Position numbers and translations under genes: made by a program | Notes under the pieces: model-generated | Seen by the model: only the letters and a program-made list of their open reading frames with translations | What the model was told of the DNA's origin: nothing | Databases searched by the model: none | Part shown: positions 43,701 to 54,890 of the stretch, piece by piece | Layout: every line of letters begins with the position of its first letter | Position numbering within the stretch: position 1 is the first letter of the stretch | NCBI GenBank assembly: GCA_035610365.1 | Contig: CM069432.1 | Location: forward strand, 127,730,255 to 127,794,254 | Direction: 5' to 3' | From: Aquatica leii | Lineage: Eukaryota > Arthropoda > Insecta > Coleoptera > Lampyridae | DNA length: 64,000 nucleotides

Positions 43701-44925
43701 ATTTTTAACAAATTACATTTTTGCTTTATATGTTGAAAATGCTTAAAAATTATAAACGCGATATTAATTTAAAACAGAAATTTATTTTAATATGACGTGC
43801 ATTCAGAAACTATAAAATAATATTTACACATAGTAATTGAATAAAAATTGAATAAAATATTATTATGTCTTAAAAAAAATTAATTGTATAATCTTGTTTA
43901 AAATAACGTTTTTATTAGAATTTACTTTATTGTAATGACACTTCAATAATTTGCAGTTATAATGCATGCATGCAACTAAGTAAAATGGTAAATGTAAAAG
44001 TTTGCGTTAACATTACTTATTTATTAATATTTTAACTAAATTAGTTTTTATTGCAAATTTGTTTACAAATTTTCAATTTAGAATCTTTATATTTTAAAAA
44101 ATACTTAATTATATTACTTATCTAAATTGATTTAAAAATTTTACACACACATTTGTTATTTTTTTGTTACTTTTAAGTAACTTACAACAAAGTTTAGCCT
44201 ATCAACGCCCGGCAATTTTTTTCCTTAACCAGTAATATTTTTAATAGTAGTTGTAAAATTGAACAAGACATTAACTAATAATTAAAAAAAATGTATACTA
44301 ACAATAAATAATATTTTATTTTTATCTACAATCTAGTCTACCTTTTGTCATACATATCTTTTCTAAAATGGCATTAAAATTTTTGGGCTTATGCTTACCT
44401 ATATACTTTGGGGATTGCAGCTTAACCAAAATAATTTTACGTATAAAATCAAGCAAATTTATTTATTTCAATTAAGAAATCTATATAAGTTCCACTTATG
44501 CACAAGTTTATTAAAAAAAAATGAGATAAAAAAGATAAATGCATTAAACACTACGTTACTGATCAAAACATTTCTCAAAGTGTTCTTCTCTGATTATATA
44601 AACTTTTTAATATTGACTGATCTACCTTAACTGTTTTTTTTGACCATTATTTGCAAGTTATTTTTTTTTAAGTCATGTGTCAGCATTTTAGACATTTTGA
44701 GTAACAGTCACTTATTATCGTTGAAACTTCTGTACCTGAATTATAAAAAAAAACAAATTAGTAATTTAAAAAAAAATAATTTTATTATTTAAAGACAGAA
44801 TGTAAATATAGATTTTAAAATCTTAACAATTATTAAAAATATATAAATAAATATTCACAATTGTAAGCTTAGTTTTTGTATATGCAGTTAGATGTAACAA
44901 TGTAAGACAAAACTGTGCTTAAACA
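40716..44925. other. 4.2 kb of AT-rich DNA without recognised genes
   Basis: Only short, low-complexity open frames occur here. A three-fold imperfect repeat of TCTTTTACTTAAA-type units lies near 42129-42178. No transposase, exon or RNA gene is recognised. Confidence 0.4.
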
Positions 44926-44958
44926 ATTCGGCTGTCCCATGAAAAAACACAGTAACTG
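44926..44958 (+). repeat. left terminal inverted repeat, 33 bp
   Basis: The reverse complement is found exactly at 49106-49138. The inner part is the first ACACAGTAACT box. Confidence 0.9.
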
Positions 44959-45335
44959 ACATTTCCTAAAAAAATGTGTTTTACCAATTTTTAGAGTTAC
45001 TGGGTAACGTATCGTATAATTCCTGTTTAAAACTGGCAAAAATGGCAATATTTTTCAAGATTTTGTAATGTCCAAACACAGTAACTGTCTCCACCAAATT
45101 GAATTTTCTACTATAAAACACAGTAAATGCAAATGCCCATTATAAAACCCAGTAACTACTTTACAGTTACTGTGTTTCTTTGTGGTAAATGTAATTACTA
45201 GATTTCATTCGAAGATAATTTTTACCTTTTCCCACATAAATACACAGTAACTAAATTTGGTTTCAGTTACTGTGTTTTCTATGCGTAATTTAAAAAAATT
45301 CCTTTGACAGTGCAACAAAGTAATTGACTTTACTG
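44946..45335. repeat. left subterminal array of ACACAGTAACT boxes
   Basis: Forward boxes lie at about 44946, 45075, 45117 (variant AGTAAATG), 45146 (variant ACCCAG) and 45242. Inverted boxes (AGTTACTGTGTTT) lie at about 45164, 45264 and 45327 (variant). They probably bind the transposase. Confidence 0.75.
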
Positions 45336-46059
45336 TGTTTTTATTTGGGTAAGTAGAGTCGAATTAGTTTAGAAATAACACAGTGCACGCCTTTACTTTG
45401 CTTATGTTAAAAAAAATTCTTAATGGAAAATCACACTGAGCGTAATTACTATATTTTACTGTTAAAACGCATAGCAAAAATTTACCTTTATAACCAACAA
45501 CCGTTGAATTTATTTTATTGGCTACAGTTTATTCAGGACTGCTATTGTTAGTACAATAAAAGTATACCAAATTCTAAGTAGATTTAGTATGCAAGTACTC
45601 CCTTAACAAATTTAGTAAGTACGCATTTGGCATGAAACATTTTTATACCTATTAATATACTGTTACCGGTGTAATCAAAGACACACATTTAGAAAGCGCC
45701 AGATGTATTTTATTGCAGTGTAACCTGTAACTTTGGTCTACCATAAACAGATAACAAGAAAAGTATTTCCGTTCACATCGATATTTATGATATACTTTAG
45801 GTCGGTCTTCTTTGTCTATAACTCGTGAACCTCTACCTATAATAAATATGTACGTGTGTACGTGCTTATTTTCGTACTTAGAAAACGAATGCAAGTCAAG
45901 AACTATAAAGATTATGATACCTACGTTGATTTAAACCACCCCTAATTTTTGAATAAAATGTGATGAAAAATATAAAATTAGTTTAGTATCTTGTTTACGT
46001 TCAATGTTGGTTATTAAGCCCTTCAACAGTCTGTGTATTAGTGCACCGTAAAGTGAAAA

Positions 46060-48629
46060 ATGGCGTTTAGTTCCCGAACTAAATTTTTAGTGCAAGAAGC
46101 ACGAAGTAATTTTAGAGTACAACGTAAACCAGTGGTAAGTTTAAAACATATCTATAATTTTTGACAAAAAGTGTCTGTACCGAGTTTCTGCTTATTAAAA
46201 GGTGCATACTGCTAAAATTTCTCTAACATAATAAATTACTCTAACAAAACAAATAAAACTTGACTTTTTAGACAATCGATGAATTGCCACTTTTTCCGTT
46301 CATTAAGTATGAAACAAGTTTGTATTTTAACAGTACGATTGAAAATGCCTGTAATAAAGAAGCTGCATTAGAGAGATTGGCGAGTTTTTGTAAAATACCC
46401 AAAGAAACAAAACAGTGTTCATCCAAAGATGCGGATAATGTATGCGATCTCTCTAGGAAAGATAAAACAGATGATGATATTGAAAAAGTATACAGTCCTT
46501 GCGACGACAGTGACGCCGATAAGGATTACCAGCCTAGCAGTAGCAGTAGCCAATCGGAGGAGGAAGAAAACATACCAAAAAAGAGAAAATTTCCAAAAAG
46601 CTCAGACCTAAACAAAAAAGAGGTAAATATTAATTTTATAATTATTGAACAATTATAATAATACAATTTTTAGTGCATTTTATCTGGGCTGTTAAGACCT
46701 GAACATGAAAATGTGGAAAACAGTAATAATCATGAGAAAGAAAATTTAGAAGATAATGATAATTACAAAACTAGCAATTTAACAAAGGTAACAAAAGTTT
46801 AATTAGGTTTAATTTGTAGGAACACTCGACAATTTACAAAGGTCGATGTTCTATGAATAGAAGCTTTTAACATTATTTTGTTTATTGTTTAGGTTCCATC
46901 AGGAGAAAGTTCTCATCAGTTAATTATTGGAAAGGAAAATATTCCCAGAAATAGCATAAAAGGAAAGCAAAAATATCGCCGTACAAAGCAAGAAAAAATA
47001 GAACATGGTAAATCGAAACACCCTATGAAAAATTTGTGTTTAGGAAAATGTAAAAGAGATTGTGTTAAGTTATCCGATGCTGAAAGAAACAAAATATGGG
47101 ATCACTACTGGAATTTGGACTATACAAGTAGAAGAAAATGGTTGAGCAAACATGTTTCTCTTATCGCTGTTAAGCGTAGAATAATGTCACCTAGAAATAG
47201 ATCTGAGTCAAGATTATTTTCTTTGCCGCTTGCTGATTCCACTGACGTTCGAGTTTGTCGGCTTACATTCCTAAATACCTTGGGATACACAAACGATTCC
47301 GTTATAACTGAACTGGCGCGAGCTATTAAAAGGAAACCTTGTGGGGAAATGGTAAAGGAATGTAGAGGAATTAATCATAAGAAGTCTGTCGACACAACAA
47401 CAATTAAAACCCATATTGAATCATTTCACCCGTTTGTCAGTCACTATCGTCGAAAAAATGCTCCATTACGTAAATACTTGCCTCGAGAATTAACTATTCA
47501 TAAACTGTACGTTGATTTTAATGAAGAAAATCCTAATGTATGTAAAGTTCAAACCTACAGAAAAATTCTGAGGGATATAAATATATCCATGTGCTCTCTT
47601 AAATCCGATGCTTGTGAAAAATGTGAGATTATGCAAGACATCGAATATAATCAAACGAGAAGGAATTGGACACTTATAAACATAAAGCCGCAAAAGCTAA
47701 TTTATCGTATAACAGAGATGCTGAAGAGGCAGCTGCCGTTGAAAACACTTCGTCAAAACGTACGTTTTCAATGGACTTACAAAAAGTTATGCTTCTAGCC
47801 ATAATGCCTGCTTGTAAAAGTTCTTCTTCATTAGCAGGCTAGTAATATTTAAGAACAGTTTTGGAACGTTACATAAAGATAGTCGCAAAAAAGTTACTGC
47901 GTTTTGTGGCATGAGGCTATTGGTGACAGAAAGGCAGAAGCAATAGCTGATTCCATTTTAAAGGTAATAAATGCAGAAAGAGATGCGACTGAATTTTTGT
48001 TTTGGGCAGACAACTGTACAAGCCAGAATAAGAATTGAGTACTGTTTACCTGTCTTGTAAATGCAGTTAATCTAGCTACTGGTCCAAACAAAATAACAAT
48101 CCGGTATCTAACCAAAGGTCACACCCATATGAGCGCAGACGGAATACATGGAAATATTGAACGAAAAATAGGACGAAAACGTACAATTAGTGACTTTCAG
48201 GAGCTAGTAGAGGTTATTCAAACCTGTAGAAAAAATGTGGATGTTCTTCAACTCACCCAATTTCACTTGTGGCAAAACAAAAAAAGGAACACCAAGAAGA
48301 CGGATGATCCTTTAAAAGGATTTCTAATAGGTCAATTGGTTGAAGTAAACTTTACCAAAGGAAGTAGAAATCTAAAATATAAATTAGATTTTGATGATGA
48401 ACCAACAGAACTTGATTTCATTCAAAAGAAAATCAATTTACCTCTTTGTCCTGAAGTTTTACCGCCAAGAGGAATCTCCACTTCTAAAAAGGAAAATATT
48501 TTTAAATCACTTTTATCCATAATGCCTCTTAATAGGCGAATATTTTGGGAATCTCTTTCAGAGTCTCAGTCGTCGTTAGACTTAGTCAGTTCAGAACAAA
48601 ATGTTGAAAGTGACGGCGATGACCAATAA
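46060..48629 (+). pseudogene. transposase of the 44926-49138 element, spliced and broken
   Basis: Exon 1, 46060-46134 (MAFSSRTKFLVQEARSNFRV). Exon 2, 46272-46622: acidic/serine-rich with a basic KKRK stretch. Exon 3, 46674-46787. Exon 4 from 46893, all joined by phase-0 GT-AG introns. Exon 4 has CLGKCKRDCVKLSDAERNKI, VRVCRLTFLNTLGYTNDSVI, SFHPFVSHYRRKNAPLRKYL and SDACEKCEIM. A frameshift near 47690 leads to KAAKANLSYNRDAEEAAAVE and LQKVMLLAIMPACKSSSS; TAG and TAA follow near 47840. Then FLFWADNCTSQNKN and a TGA, then KGHTHMSADGIHGNIERKIG, and an intact C-terminus from 48129 to 48629. The Asp residues in FWADNC and MSADGIH are the likely catalytic positions. The family is common in insects; Sola-like is tentative. 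Confidence 0.75.
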
Positions 48630-48752
48630 GCAGAGTTCACTTTCATATTAATGATTTTTTTAAGTTGCCTAGTGGCGTTGTTTCTTATAAGATTGGTAAA
48701 TATATTCGTTTTAACTTTTCATTTTGTCTTATTTTTTATCACTAGTAACAAA

Positions 48753-49118
48753 AAACAGTAACAGCGGGGGAAAAAATTGTAGTTTACGATATTTTCCCAA
48801 GATAAAACACAGTAAAACCACTTACTGTGTTTTGGACGTAGAGACCTTTTTGACGCATGTTTATGTAAGGTAAGTTACTGTGTTATTTGCAGGCAGTTTG
48901 TTTGAATACTGTAAAAAATCCTACAGTAAAACAAAGTTTATTGCGCCTTACTCACATTTCCTAAAATAAATGGTTATAGACAAGAAAGGAAGCTTTACAA
49001 ATTAATTTTAATGATTCAGTACAAATTTGAAGTGTGTAGTACTATTAGTTTTGGTAGGCTGATCAATTTCATAAAATTGTAATTTTCTACGAAAGAAGTT
49101 TTATGCAGTTACTGTGTT
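48753..49118. repeat. right subterminal array of ACACAGTAACT boxes
   Basis: Forward or variant boxes lie at about 48753 and 48805. Inverted boxes lie at about 48820, 48873 and 49106, the last within the terminal repeat. Confidence 0.75.
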
Positions 49119-49138
49119 TTTTCATGGGACAGCCGAAT
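49106..49138 (-). repeat. right terminal inverted repeat, 33 bp
   Basis: Exact inverted copy of 44926-44958. Confidence 0.9.
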
Positions 49139-49999
49139 ATACTAAAAAATTATTGTTTTTAACAATTTTCAACAATGTATTTCAATTATTGTTTGTATTT
49201 TTACTATCAGTAAAAGATTTAACATTTTTTTTAAACATAAATTTATGCTTTAAAGTACATTTTTAAATTGTTTAATTATTTAAATGTAGGCATTATTATT
49301 TATACACTATAATATTTTTAAATAATGCATTAAAGCAATTAATAAAATGATACAATTAAAGAATTTTTACTTTATAAAATGAATGCTTATTTGTCTAAAT
49401 ATAGAATAAAAACAAATTGTTTATTTTACTGATTGTTTAAAAGTTAATTTCGTAATAAATTTTTTTAAATAATAAATAACTTGTTAGTTAATTTATATAT
49501 TATTTCTATAAAAACGTTTTTGTGTTTAAAAAATAATTAACTTATTTTAATTTAAAGCGAATAATTGTGTCACAATAATTTGACCTCGATCCATTCAAGT
49601 TGAATTTTACAAAATAAATTGATTCAATTGCTGTTAGTTTACAGAATTATTTGTATCCAAATTAATGTATAAAAATTAATAATTATAGTGCTTACCAGAT
49701 TACTTTGTGCACAAAGACTATATTAGACTAAATTATATTGTAGGATATAATGCATAAGAATTGCCAAATGTTTGTATTTTTTTATTTATTTTATCTTAAT
49801 TTTTTTTTGAAACAATTACAAATGTTTGTATTTTTTTATTTATTTTATCTTAATTTTTTTTAACTCAAGTTTTTTATTAGTTGTTAAATAAATAGAATGT
49901 TTTTTATATAATTGAATGCAACAATTATACAGTGCATTTTTTTAAGGTGTCCATAGGGATTTACATGCCAATATTTCATCCTCATGTTAACTTGTGTAC
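49139..49999. other. AT-rich spacer
   Basis: No gene is recognised. It includes the 54-bp tandem repeat at 49765-49862. Confidence 0.4.
49765..49862. repeat. 54-bp tandem repeat, about 1.8 copies
   Basis: CAAATGTTTGTATTTTTTTA and the following bases recur with a 54-bp offset (49765 and 49819). Confidence 0.9.
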
Positions 50000-50854
50000 C
50001 TATGTAGGTTTGACGCAATTTTTTATTGAAAAAAATAAAACAAACATTTTTCTACAGAATGCACATTTCGCAAACACAACATCTGTCTTTATTTTATTTA
50101 TTGTAGCATTTAAAGTTTAAATAATTATGCGAAAAATGAGTCCGTGGAAATCAGTTTACTTTTGAAATTAGCGAAACATTGTAAACGTGTTTTCAATTAA
50201 ATAGATGACAGATGTCAGTTTGGCATAATGTAAAATAATAAATAACTATTGTAATAACATTATTATTAAGATATTGTCTTAATTTGCATTATTTTCATAC
50301 TTAAATTTTTTTTTATTGTTAGCTCTTATTTCATGTTTTATGTTAATAGGTTTTAATAAAGTTAAGTGTCTTTACACGTCAAAAAACATTTTGACAAAAA
50401 TTATAAAACAAGTCAACAGTTGCTAGTAATTTCATTAATTTTTTACTTAACAACAGCTTAAAAAATTATTGTAAAACATGTTCAACTAAAAAGATCATTT
50501 TTTAAATACCTGTCTTATGTCTAAAATTAAACCGCAGGCCAGAGATGCAGTACATTGCACTACCAATTGGTTGCGTAACAAACATTTGAAAATAAGGGAT
50601 TTTTAATTAATAAAACTATAATTTATTACAATTAATGTTTTACTTGTCAAACTGACATCTATCATCTATTTCATTAAAGACTTACGTTTACAATGTTTTG
50701 CAAAGTTCAAAGATAAATTGATTCTCACACACTCATTTTTCGCATAATTATTTAAACTTTAAATGCTACAATAAATTAAATAAAAACAAATTGCAAAATG
50801 TGCATTATGTAGAATTATTTTTTTAAATAAAAAGTTGTATCAAACCCACATAGA
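50000..50854. mobile_element. foldback element with about 230-bp inverted arms
   Basis: The left arm (50000-50238) and right arm (50625-50854) are inverted copies. They share CTATGTRGGTTTGA at the outer ends, ACARAATGCACATTT, and a perfectly kept block, TTTATTGTAGCATTTAAAGT onward through ATTATGCGAAAAATGAGT. ACATTGTAAACG and AAATAGATGAYAGATGTCAG follow further in. The middle (about 390 bp) is AT-rich and noncoding. This fits a long-TIR nonautonomous DNA element; no clear duplication at the ends. Confidence 0.75.
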
Positions 50855-51749
50855 TAGATAGATATTTAACATAGAGCTAAAATATTAGCATAAAAATTCT
50901 GTTACGAGAAACTCAGGTTTCTGAAGTTGATCTGTCAAAAATAAAGTGTCACACCGGTCTTCTCATAACCCAACAAAGCAACGGCTAGTACAGCTTCTTC
51001 GGAGAGGGATTGCAGGCTTTGTTATGTGTGATTATAACGTGAATCTAAAAAAAAGCGCCAAGACAATGAAAAATTAAATTTGGGGGATACCGTCTAACTC
51101 TCCCCGTAGTAAGAGAAGAATAAATAACACTACAAAAGTACTAACACCGAATATATATATTTATTATATCACAGAAGTTGAAGAAAGCATATAAATGTAA
51201 ATTCTTGACAAAATTTATACGTAGGCCGATTAAATTAGAAGGTGCGAGTAGCGAGCAACATACCGTATAACAAACTGCCCTTGTCGGACTACATAGTTAC
51301 ATCGACATAGCTTCTGAATTTATAAGTACATATATTTAAATCGTAGACAAACCAAACAGTTCAAGCCTTCTAGATTCGATGTGCACAACTGATAAATTCG
51401 CGAAGCACAAAAATACAATTAATTGTGTTAAGTTAACATGCACGTACCTAAGTCCTCAAAATACAAATAAAAAAAAATGGAAAGTAGCAATACTTACAGG
51501 TAGGTTTTACCTTAGTCGGACATTAGCTAATCTCCGTACTTGATGTACCTAAAAAGTAATTTTAAACCCAAATCGAAACGAGCATATACGTTTATCACAA
51601 ATAAGAAGGTTTACTTAGCATCCAATTATTACGAACGCAAGTGCGCAGCGTTTTCCTTTGACTTAACCAATTAAATTTTTCATGTTTATTTTAATTCTTC
51701 GCAAAAGAAAGAATTGTCCTGGCGATTCTCAACTTTTGACGGTGCACTG
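50855..51749. other. spacer, slightly GC-richer near 51240-51420
   Basis: No gene is recognised. It may include the untranslated left part of the piggyBac-like element that follows. Confidence 0.4.
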
Positions 51750-53291
51750 TAAAATCTGATCCAATTTTTCCAACATTAGCGAAACACAATTTACAAATAC
51801 ATGTGAAAGGTGTACCTAATGATCCAGTAAGTTTTTTCAACTTAATGATTGATGACGAACTGTGGGAAATGATGGTCGAAGAGACTAACAAGTACACAAG
51901 TATTCAATTGGAAAGTACCGTTATGAAAATAAAATCGCTATTGAAAAGCTAAATACTAACTGACAAAAGCAAAATGAAAAAAATTAGTTCAATTATTTTG
52001 GCAATGAGTTGCTTACCAGCTCCAACTTTGCAACACTATTGGGAAAAAGATACTTTGTATCATAAACAGTATATTAGTAGCACAATGAAAAGAGACCGTT
52101 TTTACTTTTATTAAGATCTTGGCATTTTACAAGTGAAATTACACCAAACGAAAACAAACTGTATAAAATTCGCCCTTTGTTAAATAGGCTACAAGCCAAT
52201 TTTCAAAGATACGTTACTCCTGCTGACAAAATTGTAATTGACGAGTCAATGATTTCATGGCGTGCACGTTTAGGGTTTCGTCAATACATAAAATCAAAAG
52301 CTCATAAATACGGAGTAAAGGTTTATAAGCTGTGTACCATAGAAGGTTACGTGTATAATTTAAAAATTTACACTGGCAAAGAAGACACGTTGCCGAGTAA
52401 AGGACATGGAGAATCTATAGTAAATTGATTGAGTGGAGATTTGACCGGAGCAGGCCAAACTCTTTATGTCAATAATTATTACACTTCAATCCAGCTTGCG
52501 ACATAATTGTTTGAACAAAAAACAAGGTTATGTGGAACTATTAGAAAAAACCGTAACACTTTACCAGAAAACGTAGTAAAGCGTACTGTGCGAAGAGGTG
52601 GAATAATAGGACAACAAATGAATAGTGTAAAAATAGTAAAATGGGTGGACAAACGTCCTGTTCTCACGATTACGACTTCTGAACACCATGATGATACTTT
52701 GGTAAACAGCAAAGATGGAGAAGGTTCTACATCAAAAGCAAAACCTTTATGTGTTGTTGAATACAACCAAGCAAAAAAAGGAGTAGATTACAGGTGAGTT
52801 TTACACTAATAATTCAGAACTTTATAAATAATATAAATTTGAATAAAACCAACTAAAGCTATTATATTTACAGTGACCAAATGACCGCTTATCAAGACGT
52901 CTTAAGAAAAAGGTTAAAATGGTATAGAAAAGTTGCTACTGAATTAATTTTTGGTGCCAGCCTTGTTAACGCCTGGATTCTTTACTGCGCTCAAGTTGTA
53001 AAAAAAAATTCCAATATTATTATTTAAAGAATCTGTTCTTAAAGGTCTCATAAAGGAAGAACCTGAAGTACCTTCCAGACTCAGAACACCAAAAAGGATC
53101 TACACGTTAAGTACCAAAATCAATAAAAAGCGACGCAAAAAATGTGTCGGTTGCTACAAATTACTGCGAGTTATTTTAAGCAGCAGGAAGGCAGATAAAA
53201 AAGTAAAAAAAGTAGCAACGTATTGCGAAGAGTGTGAAAATCGTCCTGCCTTATGTTTAACTTGTTTTAATAATAATCACGACAAATTTTA
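51750..53291 (+). pseudogene. piggyBac-like transposase, nearly full length, broken
   Basis: Successive plus-strand frames give DDELWEMMVEETNKY, LQHYWEKDTLYHKQYISSTM then KRDRFYF, ADKIVIDESMISWRARLGFR (first catalytic Asp), KYGVKVYKLCTIEGYVYNLK and LYVNNYYTSIQLAT. In the last, the second catalytic DN is NN. RLCGTIRKNRNTLPENVVKR, CVVEYNQAKKGVDY, an 80-bp GT-AG intron (52794-52873), then SDQMTAYQDVLRKRLKWYRK and SLVNAWILYCAQ follow, and finally the Cys-rich C-terminus KKCVGCYKL, TYCEECENRPALCLTCFNNN and a stop at 53291. The GVDYSDQM Asp is third. At least four stops or shifts occur. This is a different subfamily from the relic at 2395. No TTAA-flanked ends were identified. Confidence 0.85.
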
Positions 53292-53829
53292 AAATTTTGT
53301 TCTACTTATTACTGCATTTTATTTGCGAAACAAAATAGAATGATCTGTAATTGTATTATAAATATTAAACATTACCTTGAATTGTATTTTTTTGTAATAT
53401 TTAAAAATAATGTAAATAGTTGAATGATACATATAGTGCAATCTAAACATTTGTGTTAGACCCGTTATTTTTCAAGCAATTTTTGTACGGGTTAACAGTA
53501 AAACTCTTATAGACAACTAGAATACACAACACAGATCTAAATTTTTAGAAAATTAGATTTTTTACGTGGAAAGCCAATCAAAGCGTAAGAAGTATAGGGA
53601 CAAATAAGCCCCGTACCGCATATTAAATGTGATGCGTACGGGAACTATATGCCTCGTAACGCACATAAATTGTACCTATAAATTTATTCCGCAGCGAACG
53701 TATACATAAATATTGGAACAAACTACAAAATTTTGCTACTTTAAATTTACACAAATTTAACAATATTATAAAGTTTTTATTTAATTCAAGCTATTTTACA
53801 TCAAATGGACAATCTTACACACAAAAATT
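53292..53829. other. spacer between piggyBac-like and Penelope-like relics
   Basis: No gene is recognised. A small hairpin lies near 53456-53502 (GTTAGACCCG against CGGGTTAAC). Confidence 0.4.
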
Positions 53830-54890
53830 TGATACAGTTGTAGGCAATTCTTCTTCACCTATAACAGCTAATATCACTATGCATAACCTATTAACTATAT
53901 CAAATCAATCACACCTTCACACCAATATTTCTATATTCATATGTAGATGATGTTATTACTTGCATCCCGAAAGATAAAATAGAAGAAACCCTAACAGTAT
54001 TTAACAACTATAACGAACATTTAAAATTCACTGTAGAAAAAGAAAAAATGGAAACAAACTATTTTTAGAAATATTGTTAATTAAAGATCTGACTACTAAT
54101 AGTTGTTACTCAATAGTATAGAAAACCAATATTATCAAGCAGGACAATTAACTATCTTTCTAATCACTCTGTCAACCAAAAAATAAATATAAAATCTATA
54201 AAAAACAAAATACAAATTCTAAGTAGCCCACAATTTCATAAAAAAATTTAAACCTATTAATTAATTATTTATAATTATAATAACTAATTAAAATATTAAA
54301 CCTAAGAAAAAACAATTACCCCAATACATTTATTAATAAATATTATTTCATAGACATACTAATCAAATTAACCCAAGTAACGTCACGAATATACATTACA
54401 TTAAACTTATCAATGCACCAGACTTAAGTCATAATATTAAACAGATTCTTTAATCAAACCAAGTAATGATAACGTTTTGTGATAAATATACTATTTACAA
54501 TAACTTCTACACAAAATTAAAACATAAAACTGCTCTACATAGAAATCAAACATAATTTAAAAGATTGATTGTAAAGATTGCCAAGGCTGTTATATAGGAC
54601 AAACTAAACAAAACCTAACAAATTGAATAAAAAACCATAAACATGACTGTAATAAAAGTAAAGAAAAGATAGTCCTAGTTACTCACTACTACAAACTAGA
54701 ACATAATTTTGACTTCCAAAACCCGGTCATATATATTTACTTACATGTTTTAATTTTTTATATACTATAATAATAAGTAATAATGTTTTTTAACGAATAT
54801 ATACTTATTGTGCTATAGTTTTCTGAATAAACAACACGCCCAAAAAAACAGACTTGTTTTTAGTCTGCGAAACGTCGCCAGTAATAGTAT
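53830..54890 (+). pseudogene. Penelope-like element relic: reverse transcriptase, GIY-YIG and 3' motif
   Basis: SSPITANITMHNL and then YVDDVITCIPKDKIEETLTV with FNNYNEHLKFTVEKE form the reverse transcriptase catalytic box and following region of Penelope-like elements. FLEILLIKD follows. After decayed sequence, VYKIDCKDC-type coding appears as DCKDCQGCYIGQTKQNLTN and IKNHKHDCNKSKEKIVLVTH, then YYKLEHNFDFQNP. This is a GIY-YIG nuclease remnant (YIG conserved) with the downstream H...EH...F block also seen in the fragment at 13808. Near 54858-54887 the stem CAGACT/AGTCTG is followed by GCGAAACGTC, matching the stem-plus-GAAAC-GTC arrangement of the first Penelope copy. Multiple stops. Confidence 0.7.

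Larger units (their letters stand above)
44926..49138 (+). mobile_element. DNA transposon with long inverted ends and subterminal repeat arrays (Sola-like?)
   Basis: The ends are perfect inverted repeats of about 33 bp (44926-44958 and 49106-49138), beginning ATTCGGCTGTCCCATG and ending in AACACAGTAACTG. Inside both ends lie scattered copies of the same ACACAGTAACT box in both orientations. A spliced transposase of an insect family I recognise but cannot name with certainty (Sola-like is my best guess) occupies the middle. The flanks read AATT left and AATA right of a CGGCTG core, possibly a 4-bp duplication with one change. The transposase is damaged, so the copy is probably dead, though its ends are pristine. 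Confidence 0.8.

Noticed and set aside
43453-44630. Lysine/asparagine/isoleucine-rich open frames of 77 and 79 codons
   Set aside because: Composition is what AT-rich noncoding DNA gives by chance; no domain, splice context or homology recognised.
44926-49138. The repeated ACACAGTAACT boxes as a CRISPR-like or satellite array
   Set aside because: Spacing is irregular, orientation is mixed and the boxes cluster at the two ends of a transposon, which fits subterminal binding sites.
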